From assembly GCF_007752135.1 (NCBI RefSeq), contig NZ_CP036298.1, forward strand, positions 1,302,001 through 1,366,000: a stretch of DNA of 64,000 bases, given 5' to 3'. Below, piece by piece: positions 38,238 through 47,023 of this stretch. The stretch is from Aureliella helgolandensis (GTDB lineage: Bacteria; Planctomycetota; Planctomycetia; Pirellulales; Pirellulaceae). Both the position numbers and the translations under genes were made by a program. Numbering within the stretch: the stretch's first letter is position 1; each line of letters opens with the position of its first letter. A model generated the notes under the pieces. That model was not told the origin of the DNA. It saw only the letters and a program-made list of their open reading frames with translations, and searched no databases.

Positions 38238-39296
38238 ATGAAAATCTTTCCCGTGCAGCGTATCTTAGCTTGGGGCACCCTGTCGGTACTTCCAGTCATG
38301 CTGCCAATGGAGCTTGCAGGCACCGCGGCCTGGGCACAAACCACGACGCAGACTGCGGAACAAACCACGGGACAAGTCACCGACCCTGCCGATGCCAAGG
38401 CGGCCAAGGGTGGTAACGCCAGCCTGACAGCAGAGGAGGAGGTTGAAGATGCCCCCCCTTCTCGGTGGCGCGGCGCTACCTACGATCGCCTGTTGGAGCA
38501 ACTCAACAAAACCTTTGGTGAACCAAGGGGCATGGTTCGGCTTGATCCGGAGAGTCGCGTGTGGGCCGATAAAGCCAAGCGGCGCGTCGCCGTTGATGGT
38601 TTCATTGCGCTCAAGGAGGGGCAGCTCGAAATGCTAGCCTGCATCGCGGGCACCAAGGAACACGAATCGGTGGTGGCCGTATTTAGTCAGGCCAAGTTCG
38701 TCCATGCGGGGTTGCTCGCGGTGGGCGCCCAGAAGGGCCACCCTGTGAGATGGGAGCCCACCTACGCTCCGCCCACCGGCAGCGAAGTGAAGGTCACCGC
38801 TCTATGGGTCGATTCCGCCGGTAAGAAGCATGCGATTGATGCTCGAGAGTGGGTTCGCGAGGCAGGCACGGTAGATAAAACACTCGATACCAATTTCGTA
38901 TTCGCAGGCAGCAGCCTGTGGACCGATCCCGAAACCGGAGAGCAGCTCTACCAAGCGGAGTCGGGTGACCTTATCTGTGTCGCCAATTTTTCCACGGCAA
39001 CACTCGACGTGCCGCTCAAGAGCCTCAAAAGCAATTCCCTGCTTACCTTCATTGCGTTTAGCGAACGCATTCCCGATCCAGGAACTCCCGTCCGCCTCGT
39101 GTTGGAAGTGCTGGATGCGGAGGGAGCTGACGGGGCGGAAACCAACGCGGATGCAACGAACGATACGGGCAATCCGGCCCCCGGGACTACTGACGGCGCA
39201 CAGAATTCTTCGCTTCCGGCCGCCCTGGCTGGCTACGAACGACTCTTGGAGTCTCCCGCAGAAGCCAGACAGGCCAGCCTGAAGAGTGAAAAGTGA
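38238..39296 (+). CDS. Exported YdjY-domain protein
   Basis: The 352-aa protein has a signal peptide at ATG 38238 (MKIFPVQRILAWGTLSVLP, then LAGTAAWAQ). An in-frame ATG at 38175 would add 21 residues and hide it. From residue about 110 the sequence matches the YdjY domain, with the strong segment EMLACIAGTKEHESVVAVFS followed by KFVHAGLLAVGAQKGHPVRW. The C-terminus after about residue 290 is acidic, Ala/Asn/Thr-rich and probably disordered. YdjY in enterobacteria lies with ferredoxin-like genes, but no redox gene is here; function unknown. Confidence 0.78.
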   Translation: MKIFPVQRILAWGTLSVLPVMLPMELAGTAAWAQTTTQTAEQTTGQVTDPADAKAAKGGNASLTAEEEVEDAPPSRWRGATYDRLLEQLNKTFGEPRGMVRLDPESRVWADKAKRRVAVDGFIALKEGQLEMLACIAGTKEHESVVAVFSQAKFVHAGLLAVGAQKGHPVRWEPTYAPPTGSEVKVTALWVDSAGKKHAIDAREWVREAGTVDKTLDTNFVFAGSSLWTDPETGEQLYQAESGDLICVANFSTATLDVPLKSLKSNSLLTFIAFSERIPDPGTPVRLVLEVLDAEGADGAETNADATNDTGNPAPGTTDGAQNSSLPAALAGYERLLESPAEARQASLKSEK

Positions 39297-39337
39297 CCTC
39301 CGGGGATAACGGGCTGTTGATGTATTAACCCGCCTAG

Positions 39338-40863
39338 GCTGTGAATTTTTAGCCAAGTGGTTTGCAAATTAATTTTGGGCGCTACAACTATAGCATGAAT
39401 ACTCAAAAACCATCGCAGCTTGCTCGTGTTTCCCGCCCCCATCGTATTCAAGTGGAAATGCACATGCTTTCACTTGAAGATATGCTTCCGCGCGACCATC
39501 GTGCTCGCATTGTCTGGTCGTTTGTCAAAACGTTGGACCTAGAACCTCTGTATGAAAAGATCGTTGTCACCAAGAGCACCGTTGGCCGCAATAGTATTGC
39601 GCCGGAGATACTGGTTTCACTGTGGCTTCTGGCAACCTTGGATGGCATCGGCACAGCCCGAGAACTTGGTCGCCGATGCGAGACGGACATAGCCTATCTA
39701 TGGACGCTCGGAAATGTCACGGTCAATTATCACACGTTGAGCGACTTTCGAGTGGAGAACGGAGCATTCTTGGAGAAGACGCTCGTTGACACGGTTGCCT
39801 CGTTGGTCGCCCAAGGTCTGGTGCCCCTGGAGACCATTGCCCAAGACGGAATGCGCGTTCGGGCTAGTGCAGGCAGTAGTTCGTTTCGCCGCAAGCCGAC
39901 GCTTGAGTCATTGCAGCAGCAGGCTCAGGCTCACGTAGATAGATTGAAGAAAGAATCCGAGAACGAATGCGATCGTTCCGATGGAGACGCACGTCGCCAA
40001 GCGGCAGTCGAACGAGCATCGCGTGAGCGTCAAGAGCGATTAGATGAGGCTTTGCGACAGTTTGAGGAGCTTAGTAAGCAGCGCGAGTCTCGGAGAAAAG
40101 GTGACGGCGAAAAGACTCGCGTGAGCACTACGGACCCTGACGCCCGTAATATGAAGATGGCCAATGGTGGCTTCGATCCGGCCTTCAACGTCCAGTTCGC
40201 AACCGATGCTGACTCGCGAGTAATAGTCGCTGTCGATGTTATCAACTCGGGAACTGACAGTGGCCAAATGGCACCAATGCACGAGAAAGTGTGCTCAACT
40301 TACGACAAGACACCCAAGACGCAATTGGTCGATTCCGCTTACGCAACCAAGGGCGATGTTAAGACCGTGGAGTCTAAAGGGACCGAAGTCGTCTCCACGA
40401 TCCCCCGTGGATCGGTATTGGAAAGCAAAGGCAAAGATCCTCACGCGCAGCAACCTGGCGAAAGCGACGAATACACAGCGTTTCGCGCGAGAATGGCCAA
40501 AGAGGAATACAAAGAGCTTTACAAGACGCGCCCGTCGGTTGCCGAGTTTCCCAATGCGGACTGCCGCAATCGGAACCTTCGGCAATTCAAAGTTCGAGGA
40601 CTGGTGAAGGTCAAAGCGGTAGCGCTATGGCATGCCGTGGCCTTTAACTTCACACGCATGGTAAACCTGGGGGCCTTGGCAATCTAAGCAGTTGCAAGGC
40701 AACCGCTTGGTTGAGAAATAACACAACTCGAAGAGATGAGCATGATGGACACGAGCTAACTTGCTGGCCAACAATCCGACCAGGTAAGACTTTCAGCCGC
40801 CAATTCGAAAAAATTTCGTGGTTGGAATACCAAAAGAGTCCGTTGGTGAAAAAACTTCACAGC
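39338..40863 (+). mobile_element. IS1182-like insertion sequence
   Basis: The element is 1526 bp and carries one transposase gene. Terminal inverted repeats begin GCTGTGAA on both ends (39338 onward and 40856-40863 reversed) and continue imperfectly for about 20 bp. CTAG is present on both sides (39334-39337 and 40864-40867), a 4-bp target duplication. It interrupts MITE copy A 24 bp from that element's left end. Confidence 0.85.
39395..40687 (+). CDS. Transposase, IS1182 family
   Basis: The 430-aa protein has the two-part IS1182-type transposase structure. The N-terminal domain includes MLPRDHRARIVWSFVKTL and GTARELGRRCETDIAYLWT. The catalytic DDE-type region has the first Asp in ETIAQDGMRVRASAGSS, a charged coiled insertion (about residues 180-240), the second Asp in KTPKTQLVDSAYATKGDV and the final region RNRNLRQFKVRGLVKVKAVA. 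It appears complete and could be active. ATG 39395 is used; the in-frame TTG at 39362 is less likely. A decayed relative lies at 57.2-57.7 kb on the minus strand. Confidence 0.9.
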   Translation: MNTQKPSQLARVSRPHRIQVEMHMLSLEDMLPRDHRARIVWSFVKTLDLEPLYEKIVVTKSTVGRNSIAPEILVSLWLLATLDGIGTARELGRRCETDIAYLWTLGNVTVNYHTLSDFRVENGAFLEKTLVDTVASLVAQGLVPLETIAQDGMRVRASAGSSSFRRKPTLESLQQQAQAHVDRLKKESENECDRSDGDARRQAAVERASRERQERLDEALRQFEELSKQRESRRKGDGEKTRVSTTDPDARNMKMANGGFDPAFNVQFATDADSRVIVAVDVINSGTDSGQMAPMHEKVCSTYDKTPKTQLVDSAYATKGDVKTVESKGTEVVSTIPRGSVLESKGKDPHAQQPGESDEYTAFRARMAKEEYKELYKTRPSVAEFPNADCRNRNLRQFKVRGLVKVKAVALWHAVAFNFTRMVNLGALAI

Positions 40864-40875
40864 CTAGCCGCGTCA

Positions 40876-40992
40876 CGGGCTGTTGATGTAATAGCAATTT
40901 GTATTTTAACGCGGAGGTTGCGTCCCCAACTGCCTTGTAGCGGCAACTATCTTTCCTTGCGCACGCAGCGGGTTTACTATTTCGACAGCCCG
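40876..40992 (-). mobile_element. Copy B of the ~117-bp MITE, inverted and nested in copy A
   Basis: 117 bp reading, on the minus strand, the same sequence as copies C and D. GTCA flanks both ends (40872-40875 and 40993-40996), a 4-bp target duplication. Insertion is into copy A right after its CGCGTCA segment. Contains no ORF. Confidence 0.88.
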
Positions 40993-41118
40993 GTCAGCAA
41001 GGATAGGTGGTCACCACTGCAGGGCGATTGGGGGTGCTACCTGCACGTTAAAGCTCAAGACGCTATTAAATCAACAGCCCGAGAACCTAAGGGAAATTTG
41101 CGGACGGGTAAGGGAGGC

Positions 41119-44100
41119 CTATTGAGGGACTGCTTGGGCGGGCGGCGGTAAGTCGAATAACGCCCCCTCTGAAGCTGCCTCTACGACCTCACAACCGAGC
41201 CAGCCACTCGTTTCCTCGACTCGCACTCCTAAAACGATTTCGTGCAAACCGGTGGTCAGCATGATGGGCGTTCCAGCTTGCGGAGTCGGTTCAGGTCGTG
41301 TGTCGATCCAATACGAGATGGCGGATGGAGATTCGCTGAATCGCAGGTTCACTGCTCCCGGCTTCTTGCAATCGATCGTGAATTTCAGAAATACCGTCCG
41401 AGGGACCTCGCGGTGTGGTTGAAAAACAGCCGCTTCGTGGAGTGGCAATCTGCCCTGGACCGTCGTGCTCAGCATGCCCCAAGTCAGGGAAGGATCGTCG
41501 GTCGCAGCGGTATCCCAGCTGGTACGATTCAGGCGAGAGTTCGCTTCTGGGGTCCACAGGAGGGTTTCATAATTGCGGACCCAGTTCTTGGTGTCGACCG
41601 TGTATTCCGCTTGTTTGCCCAGGCTGGAAAGGAAGGCCAGGAGGTCCGCCAACTCCGCCTCGGACAATTGATCCACCAGGCCGGCAGGCATCAACGATTT
41701 GCCGTCGCGGCTTTCCAGGATCGTGTCGGTCGGTAGCGTTCGCAGTGAGCCGTCGGCCAATTGGAGTGTCAACGCTTGGGGGGTCTTGGTTTTCTGTAGC
41801 CCGCTGACGATTTCATCGTCGTCGAGCAGGACGCTGAGCGTTTGAAAGCCCTCTTTGACCTTGGCGCTTGGGTCGATCAGGGATTCAAGCACATAGTCCG
41901 CTGACGAACTGGCGCCCAAGCTAACGAGATTGGGACCAATGGCGATACCACTCTGCCCAATCGCATGGCAATTGACACACTGCAGTTTGCCACGCCGGTA
42001 AATCTGCTCACCGTTGGCGGGATCACCTTCGCGTTGCATCAGCCCCAGCATCTCCTGGGTGAACTCGGGAGAGATTTTCCAGCCTGCGTTTTCAAGTCCG
42101 GTCGAGCGAATAATGCTCTGTTCCAGCTCGGGCGATGATTGCGAGTTGAGACGCACCGCAGCGAGCAGGTCGCGAGCGCGGTCCGGCGACCAATCCGCTT
42201 TCTGGGTTCCCGCGATGGCCTTCTTGAGTGCCGCCGCGCCTGACTTGGAATTGAGAATGGCCGTCAGCGCTTCGTCGGCTCCCGCAGGTGTCCCGTTGGA
42301 AGCAGGATCTTGCAGTAGAGCCAGCAGGGATTTGCAGGCAGCCGCGGTGTCGTAGCTGCCCAGAGCCGCAATCGCCACGCCGCGCAGCTCTATGTTGGCC
42401 GAACGATCTTCAGCTAACGCTTCCACTTGCAAGCGTCCTTCCGGGGCAGGCAGCGCAGCCAGTGCACCCGCCGTTGCTCGGGCCATCGCCACGTCTTCGG
42501 AGGCTACTGCCGTTTGCAGCCAATTGCTTAGGGTTTGCGCGGTTTGGACTACCTTCCACTGGCCCAGTACCTCGGAGAGTGCGATGCGAAACTGCCGATT
42601 GGAATCCTGCTCGACCGGCAAGTCTGCAGAGCTAGCGGGGAGCCACGCTGCCACGCCGCTGGGAACCATGTTGCGAGCCTTGGCTTGGGCACCCACAATT
42701 CTCAGGAGACGGCTACCCTCTTCGGTTCCCCTGGGGGCTGCATTGCAAATCCAGTGCGCCAGCGCTCCCAAACCTTGGGCATCACCCTTGGCAGCGATCA
42801 ACTCCACCCAACGCTCTCTAAACTCAGCGGGTTGATCGGCAATTTGCTGCACCAGCACTTTGGCTACGGAAGGACTCGTGGCAGCATCGGTCAGTGCTTG
42901 CAGGCTGCGCAGGTCGGTAACCGAAAGCTCGCCACTCTCGAAGGCCGGCAACCACTGGGACTCCGTGTCACGCAGGCCATTCCAGATGGCGAATTTCAAG
43001 TATTGATCTTGTTCTGGCCGCTGGGCAGCTTGCAAAATGCCCTGCACTGCAGCCAGCGAGGCGGAGCGATGCAAGCCACAGACCGCCTCCAACACCACTT
43101 GATCATCGGTGTCGTCGATCGCCGAGAGCAGCCAGGCTTCAGCCTCAGGAATCGAACTCTGTTGTTCGCCGATCACGCGCAGCGCTGCAGCTCGCACGCG
43201 TGGATCCTCCGCCTGCCGCAGTTCGCCGACAAGACTCGGTTCGAAACGATGTTGCGCCAGCGATAACCACATTCGCTGCAATTGACGACTTGGGTCTGCC
43301 GCTGGGGCCTCGGAGAGTTTCGCCAGTACGGAATCGACCTTGCCGGGCTCTCGCTGGGCCAGCTCTTGCCTCGCAAACTGACGCTCCCAAAGGGCGGAAC
43401 TGGTTAAACGCTCTGCCAGCTGCGATTCCGTCAAAGTGGCGTAAGCGGGGCGCTTCGTAGCGGTGTGACCCTTGGCGGTAATTCGCCAGATGCGACCATG
43501 CTCGGTATCGCGACGTGGATCTCGGAAATCGACTTCTCCATGCTGGATGATGGGATTGTACCAATCGGCAACATAGATGGCGCCATCGGGGCCCATCTTG
43601 ACATCAATGGGGCGAAAGGCGATGTGCTCGCTGCGAATCAACTCCGGCAGTTGGACGCTGCGGTAGCCAGCGCCCTGCTTTTCGATCTTAAACATGCACA
43701 CCCGGTGGCCGCGGAAGTCGTTGGTCACCAAGACGCCTTGGTAATCCTCTGGCATGGCCGAACCACTGAGGATTTCCAGACCGCAATGCTTGGGGCTGCC
43801 CGGGTTTAAACCGCTCAGCCAACGCGTTGCACCTGGGCTGGTCACGAATACAGCGCCAGGAAAGGTGTAGTTGATGCCATCGAAATAGGCGCCGTCGGTA
43901 GCGAAGGATTGACCGTAGGGGTCGATTGCATGCCCCCAAGGATTAACAAACCCCTTGCAAAAGATTTCCAATTCACTGGTGTGGGGATCGAAATTCCAAA
44001 TCCCGCCACCGTCAAGGTGCTTGATGCCGTAAGGGGTCTCCAGGTGGCTGTGGATATAGATCGACTGATTCATTGACATGCGGCCGTCGGGACGCCAGCG

Positions 44101-44667
44101 GGGAGTGTGTAGCAGGTGGTGGGTGTCCTCGGTGCCAAAGCCGCTGAGGATCGTGCGTCGCTGGTCCGCCTTGCCATCCCCGTCAGTATCCGACAAGTGA
44201 ATCAACTGGGTACTGTTGGCAACGTACACGCCGCCATCACCGGGCAGGACTCCAGTGGGGATCATTAGGTCATCTGCAAACACCGTGCGTTTGTCGGCTA
44301 CGCCGTCGCCATTGGTGTCTTCCAGCACGATCAACTCGTCGGTCGGCTCGGCACCAGGTTGCAACTGAGGATAGTGCTTACTGGCTGCAATCCACAGTCG
44401 CCCCTCTGCGTCCCAATTCATGTGGATGGGGCTGGCGATGTCTGGATCGGCCGCAAATAGGTTGACTTCGAATCCCTCCGCCACTTGCATCGCAGCCAAT
44501 TCGGCCACGGGATCCGGTTGGGGAATGTCGGTTAAATCGCGTTGGGCATGGGCAGGAGTCGTACAAACACACCAGCTGAGGCTTGCCAACAAGCACCTCC
44601 AAGAACGCTTCCAGCTCGCAGAGAGCTGATTCAGGCTGGCGCTGCGATCTCGAGAGTGGGGAATCAT
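41119..44667 (-). CDS. PVC-type propeller/HEAT/c-type cytochrome protein
   Basis: The 1182-aa protein has a signal peptide from ATG 44667 (WRCLLASLSWCVCTTPAHAQ), which I prefer to the frame opening at 44769. An N-terminal beta-propeller of the membrane-bound dehydrogenase type follows (about residues 50-390: GFEVNLFAADPDIASPIHM, GVYVANSTQLIHL, YVADWYNPIIQHGEVDFRDP). A helical HEAT-like repeat region covers about 400-880. A C-terminal cytochrome c domain has CVNCHAIGQSGIAIGPNL and the likely Met ligand in SLMPAGLVDQL. The last 130 residues add a beta-rich segment. This family is abundant in planctomycetes; the haem suggests electron transfer linked to periplasmic oxidation of carbohydrate. Confidence 0.9.
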   Translation of the reverse strand: MIPHSRDRSASLNQLSASWKRSWRCLLASLSWCVCTTPAHAQRDLTDIPQPDPVAELAAMQVAEGFEVNLFAADPDIASPIHMNWDAEGRLWIAASKHYPQLQPGAEPTDELIVLEDTNGDGVADKRTVFADDLMIPTGVLPGDGGVYVANSTQLIHLSDTDGDGKADQRRTILSGFGTEDTHHLLHTPRWRPDGRMSMNQSIYIHSHLETPYGIKHLDGGGIWNFDPHTSELEIFCKGFVNPWGHAIDPYGQSFATDGAYFDGINYTFPGAVFVTSPGATRWLSGLNPGSPKHCGLEILSGSAMPEDYQGVLVTNDFRGHRVCMFKIEKQGAGYRSVQLPELIRSEHIAFRPIDVKMGPDGAIYVADWYNPIIQHGEVDFRDPRRDTEHGRIWRITAKGHTATKRPAYATLTESQLAERLTSSALWERQFARQELAQREPGKVDSVLAKLSEAPAADPSRQLQRMWLSLAQHRFEPSLVGELRQAEDPRVRAAALRVIGEQQSSIPEAEAWLLSAIDDTDDQVVLEAVCGLHRSASLAAVQGILQAAQRPEQDQYLKFAIWNGLRDTESQWLPAFESGELSVTDLRSLQALTDAATSPSVAKVLVQQIADQPAEFRERWVELIAAKGDAQGLGALAHWICNAAPRGTEEGSRLLRIVGAQAKARNMVPSGVAAWLPASSADLPVEQDSNRQFRIALSEVLGQWKVVQTAQTLSNWLQTAVASEDVAMARATAGALAALPAPEGRLQVEALAEDRSANIELRGVAIAALGSYDTAAACKSLLALLQDPASNGTPAGADEALTAILNSKSGAAALKKAIAGTQKADWSPDRARDLLAAVRLNSQSSPELEQSIIRSTGLENAGWKISPEFTQEMLGLMQREGDPANGEQIYRRGKLQCVNCHAIGQSGIAIGPNLVSLGASSSADYVLESLIDPSAKVKEGFQTLSVLLDDDEIVSGLQKTKTPQALTLQLADGSLRTLPTDTILESRDGKSLMPAGLVDQLSEAELADLLAFLSSLGKQAEYTVDTKNWVRNYETLLWTPEANSRLNRTSWDTAATDDPSLTWGMLSTTVQGRLPLHEAAVFQPHREVPRTVFLKFTIDCKKPGAVNLRFSESPSAISYWIDTRPEPTPQAGTPIMLTTGLHEIVLGVRVEETSGWLGCEVVEAASEGALFDLPPPAQAVPQ

Positions 44668-44827
44668 GGTGGGATGGGGGTGCGGCACGAAGGCTGCTCC
44701 TTCAATCGCGAGGAGGTTGGGGGAGGGAAATGGTCGACCAACCGAAGTCGGGTTCCCTATTCTACCCAACCCTAGCCCAGTTGGGCGAAGGGCCCGTGTA
44801 AAACAAAACTATCGCCCTGCACTCTCC

Positions 44828-45011
44828 GGCTTGTCGGAATGGCAACCCGCCGCCGCGTGACGGGCTGTTGAAATAGTAACCCGCCGCGTGAGCAAGGAAA
44901 GGTAACCTCCGCTACAAGTCAATTAAGGATGCTACCTCCGCATTAAAATTCAAATTGCTATTAAATCAACAGCCCGTTTAAAGATGAAAACGCAATTAAA
45001 TCAACAGGCCG
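44828..45011 (+). mobile_element. Copy E: degenerate MITE enclosing copy C
   Basis: The 33 bp before copy C (44828-44860, from CGGCTTGTCGGAATGGCAAC, then CCGCCGCCGCGTGA) align with the left end of the MITE family. The 35 bp after it finish with CAATTAAATCAACAGGCCG (to 45011), a mutated right end. Internal sequence between is largely lost. Copy C lies at the same internal site (after CGCGTGA) as copy B in copy A. Confidence 0.7.
44861..44976 (+). mobile_element. Copy C of the ~117-bp MITE
   Basis: 116 bp with perfect ends CGGGCTGTTGA...TCAACAGCCCG. It is nearly identical to copy D at 57331 and to copy B reversed. Left flank is GTGA; the right flank is TTTA, so a target duplication is not preserved. 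No ORF. Confidence 0.88.
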
Positions 45012-45052
45012 TCTCCCTAGCTTTTCTAAAAATCCCGCGCCGGCGGGGCCAC

Positions 45053-46693
45053 CTAGTCGTCCACACTGGTTGTGCGACACGGCGTGGAAGTACCCAGGGT
45101 ATCGAACGTCAGCTCGAACCTCGCTAGATATTTGCGCAGGCGGTCCGCATCGTTCGGTTTGGCCTTTTCGAGACGGCTCACGGCAAAAAGGGTGCGGCCG
45201 GCATCGGACAGGGAATCAGACTCGCGGCAGACTCTCACGACATCCAGCAGTTGGGCCATTTCGAAGCGATCCAGAGCGGCTAACTGGATGGTGGACAGGA
45301 CGCTGCTCAGCTCAGAAGTCTGCAGGTCGGTGTCGCCGCCGTGGGGGGCGGCGGAGCCTCGCTGCCAAGCTTGCTTTAGTCGGGCGATCTCGTGCTCCAC
45401 ATCGACCACCGTAATGCGTCCTCCGTCGGCCAGCGTTGCCATGCGGGTTACGGCAGCGGTCAGATCGCGAAAGTTGCCGAGCCAACGCGCTTCGGAGCTG
45501 ACGGCGAACTGCATGAAAGTCTGCCGCGCCTCTTTGCCCATCGCCACCTTGCGACCTTCGGATGCCGCGAAACGCTCCAGTTCGTAATCGAGGTTCGGCT
45601 CGATATCCTCTCGGCGATCGATGAGCCCTGGCAGGTTAAACGTCCAGAGGTTGATGCGCGCGAGCAGATCCTCTCGGAAGGCCCCGCTGGCGACCGCCTG
45701 CTGCAAATCGCGATTGGTTCCCGCGATCAGCAGAAATTGGCTAATCGTTTCTCGGTCGGCGCCGACCGGAAGGTACTTCCGCTCCTCAATCGCTAGCAAC
45801 AACATGGCTTGCTCATCCAGACCGAGCTCACCGACTTCATCCAAAAACAGCATGCCGCCATGCGCCTCTTTGAGAAGCCCGGCGCGAGCGGTTTGAGCCC
45901 CGGTAAAAGCTCCCTTGGTGTGCCCGAATAGGGTCGACATCGCGCCATCTCCCCGCAGGGTTGCGCAGTTGACTTCGACAAGTCGACCCGCGAATTGAGC
46001 TCGTTGCCGCTTGAGTTCGTAGATTCGGCGAGCCAATTGCGTTTTGCCTGCCCCGGTCGGCCCGGTGAGCAGCACCGGAGCATTGCTTTGGATCGCGACC
46101 CGTTCGATACGATCGATAATGGTGTTGTAGTTTGCCGAACGCGTTGAAATGCCCGATTTCAGAAAGGCGCTGCCCGAATCATGCTCCACCTGAAAGCGGG
46201 CGGCAATGCGATCGTACTTGGAGAGATCCAAGTCGATCCGATTGTAGGTTCCCGGTCCCTCCCCCTTGCGCTTGGGCGGCGAAGCTTGCAGGAGTTGTCC
46301 TGGTAAGTGCCGCGATTCGCACAGCAGAAACATGCAGATCTGCTGGACATGCGTCCCAGTCGTGATATGCAGGAGCAGACGTTCTTTCTCGAGATCGCAG
46401 ACCAGCTCGGCAGCCAGATTGAATAGCGAATCGTAGGTGGATTCGAAATCCCAAGGATCCTTCAAATCCAGTAGGTGTAGCCGAACGGCTGTCTCGGGTG
46501 AGATTTGCTGGATATCCCGGCTTACCTGCTCGGCCAATCCGACGTCGCGCGGTAAATACAGCAGGTCGAATCGATCGACCAATAAGTCTTCATGCTGGCA
46601 AATCGCCACGCTGGGCCGCCACGCGTCCCAACGCCTGCCGCGCTGCCCCGCGTCGAGCCGGGAACCGAGGATGCCTAACACCACGTTCTTCAT
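45053..46693 (-). CDS. rtcR: RtcR, sigma-54-dependent activator of RNA repair genes
   Basis: The 546-aa protein has an N-terminal CARF-like sensor region (about residues 1-180, with TGTHVQQICMFLLCESRHLP) and a central AAA+ domain with the Walker A motif GPTGAGKTQLARRIYE, the sigma-54 contact loop GAFTGA, and the Walker B region GGMLFLDEVGELG. A C-terminal helical part may bind DNA. RtcR homologues activate rtcBA, found here divergent (rtcB starts 331 bp away). It starts at ATG 46693. The CARF-type sensor is thought to bind an RNA-derived ligand (RNA with 2',3'-cyclic phosphate), which is from family knowledge. Confidence 0.93.
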   Translation of the reverse strand: MKNVVLGILGSRLDAGQRGRRWDAWRPSVAICQHEDLLVDRFDLLYLPRDVGLAEQVSRDIQQISPETAVRLHLLDLKDPWDFESTYDSLFNLAAELVCDLEKERLLLHITTGTHVQQICMFLLCESRHLPGQLLQASPPKRKGEGPGTYNRIDLDLSKYDRIAARFQVEHDSGSAFLKSGISTRSANYNTIIDRIERVAIQSNAPVLLTGPTGAGKTQLARRIYELKRQRAQFAGRLVEVNCATLRGDGAMSTLFGHTKGAFTGAQTARAGLLKEAHGGMLFLDEVGELGLDEQAMLLLAIEERKYLPVGADRETISQFLLIAGTNRDLQQAVASGAFREDLLARINLWTFNLPGLIDRREDIEPNLDYELERFAASEGRKVAMGKEARQTFMQFAVSSEARWLGNFRDLTAAVTRMATLADGGRITVVDVEHEIARLKQAWQRGSAAPHGGDTDLQTSELSSVLSTIQLAALDRFEMAQLLDVVRVCRESDSLSDAGRTLFAVSRLEKAKPNDADRLRKYLARFELTFDTLGTSTPCRTTSVDD

Positions 46694-46699
46694 TGGTTT

Positions 46700-46736
46700 T
46701 ATACTCCAGTATAGGTTCTATCCTGTAGTATACAGG
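46700..46736. promoter_or_regulatory. Two palindromes with AGTATA core, candidate RtcR sites
   Basis: TATACTCCAGTATA (46700-46713) and CCTGTAGTATACAGG (46722-46736) share the hexamer AGTATA, which occurs three times here counting both strands. The centres are about 22 bp apart, or two helical turns. They lie about 108-144 bp upstream of the -24 element, in the range expected for enhancer sites of a sigma-54 activator, and also just before rtcR, so they could serve autoregulation. Confidence 0.55.
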
Positions 46737-46843
46737 GCGTGAGGTGGGCGGGAGCCGTGTGGGGGTAGGCATGGAGTTTGTTGTTTTTATAAAGTGTTTG
46801 TTGGTATAGGGTTGTGGTTTTTCGTCAAGCCTCTCAGTCTGTC

Positions 46844-46859
46844 TGGCATGCGGCGTGCT
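46844..46859 (+). promoter_or_regulatory. Sigma-54 promoter of rtcBA
   Basis: TGGCATGCGGCGTGCT has the invariant GG and GC dinucleotides with exactly 10 bases between them and matches the consensus TGGCAC-N5-TTGC at most positions. It faces rtcB. Predicted transcription start is about 46870, giving a leader of about 154 nt. The presence of RtcR next door supports the call. Confidence 0.75.
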
Positions 46860-46891
46860 ACAGACGATTCTAAAGTCCCGCATGGGGCTAG

Positions 46892-46989
46892 TGCTTTGTC
46901 ACAGCTTAATTTTAGGGTTGCCCGGGAAAAGGTGTCGGACACCTTTTCCCAATGCATGCTGGACCCTAATTCTAAGTTGGGACACAGCA
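46892..46989. mobile_element. Palindromic MITE R2a in the rtcB leader
   Basis: 98 bp, almost fully self-complementary. Ends read TGCTTTGTCACAGCTTAA and, reversed, TGCTGTGTCCCAACTTAG; the centre is AAAAGGTGTCGGACACCTTTT. Flanks CTAG (46888-46891) and CTCG (46990-46993) suggest a 4-bp target duplication with one change. Related to the elements at about 50213 and 57313. Confidence 0.8.
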
Positions 46990-47023
46990 CTCGTATTCCA
47001 GCATTCTAAAAAAGGGAGAGTTT

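Larger units (their letters stand above)
39310..41081 (+). mobile_element. Copy A of the ~117-bp MITE family, split by an IS and a second MITE
   Basis: The left end CGGGCTGTTGATGTATTAAC starts at 39310 and the right end (AAATCAACAGCCCG) finishes at 41081. Removing the IS (39338-40863 plus one CTAG copy) and copy B (40876-40992 plus one GTCA copy) leaves about 121 bp that aligns along its length with the intact copies at 44861 and 57331. Thus an old element received two later insertions. The terminal inverted repeats are CGGGCTGTTGA/TCAACAGCCCG. Flanks are ATAA and AGAA, possibly a mutated target duplication. Confidence 0.85.
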
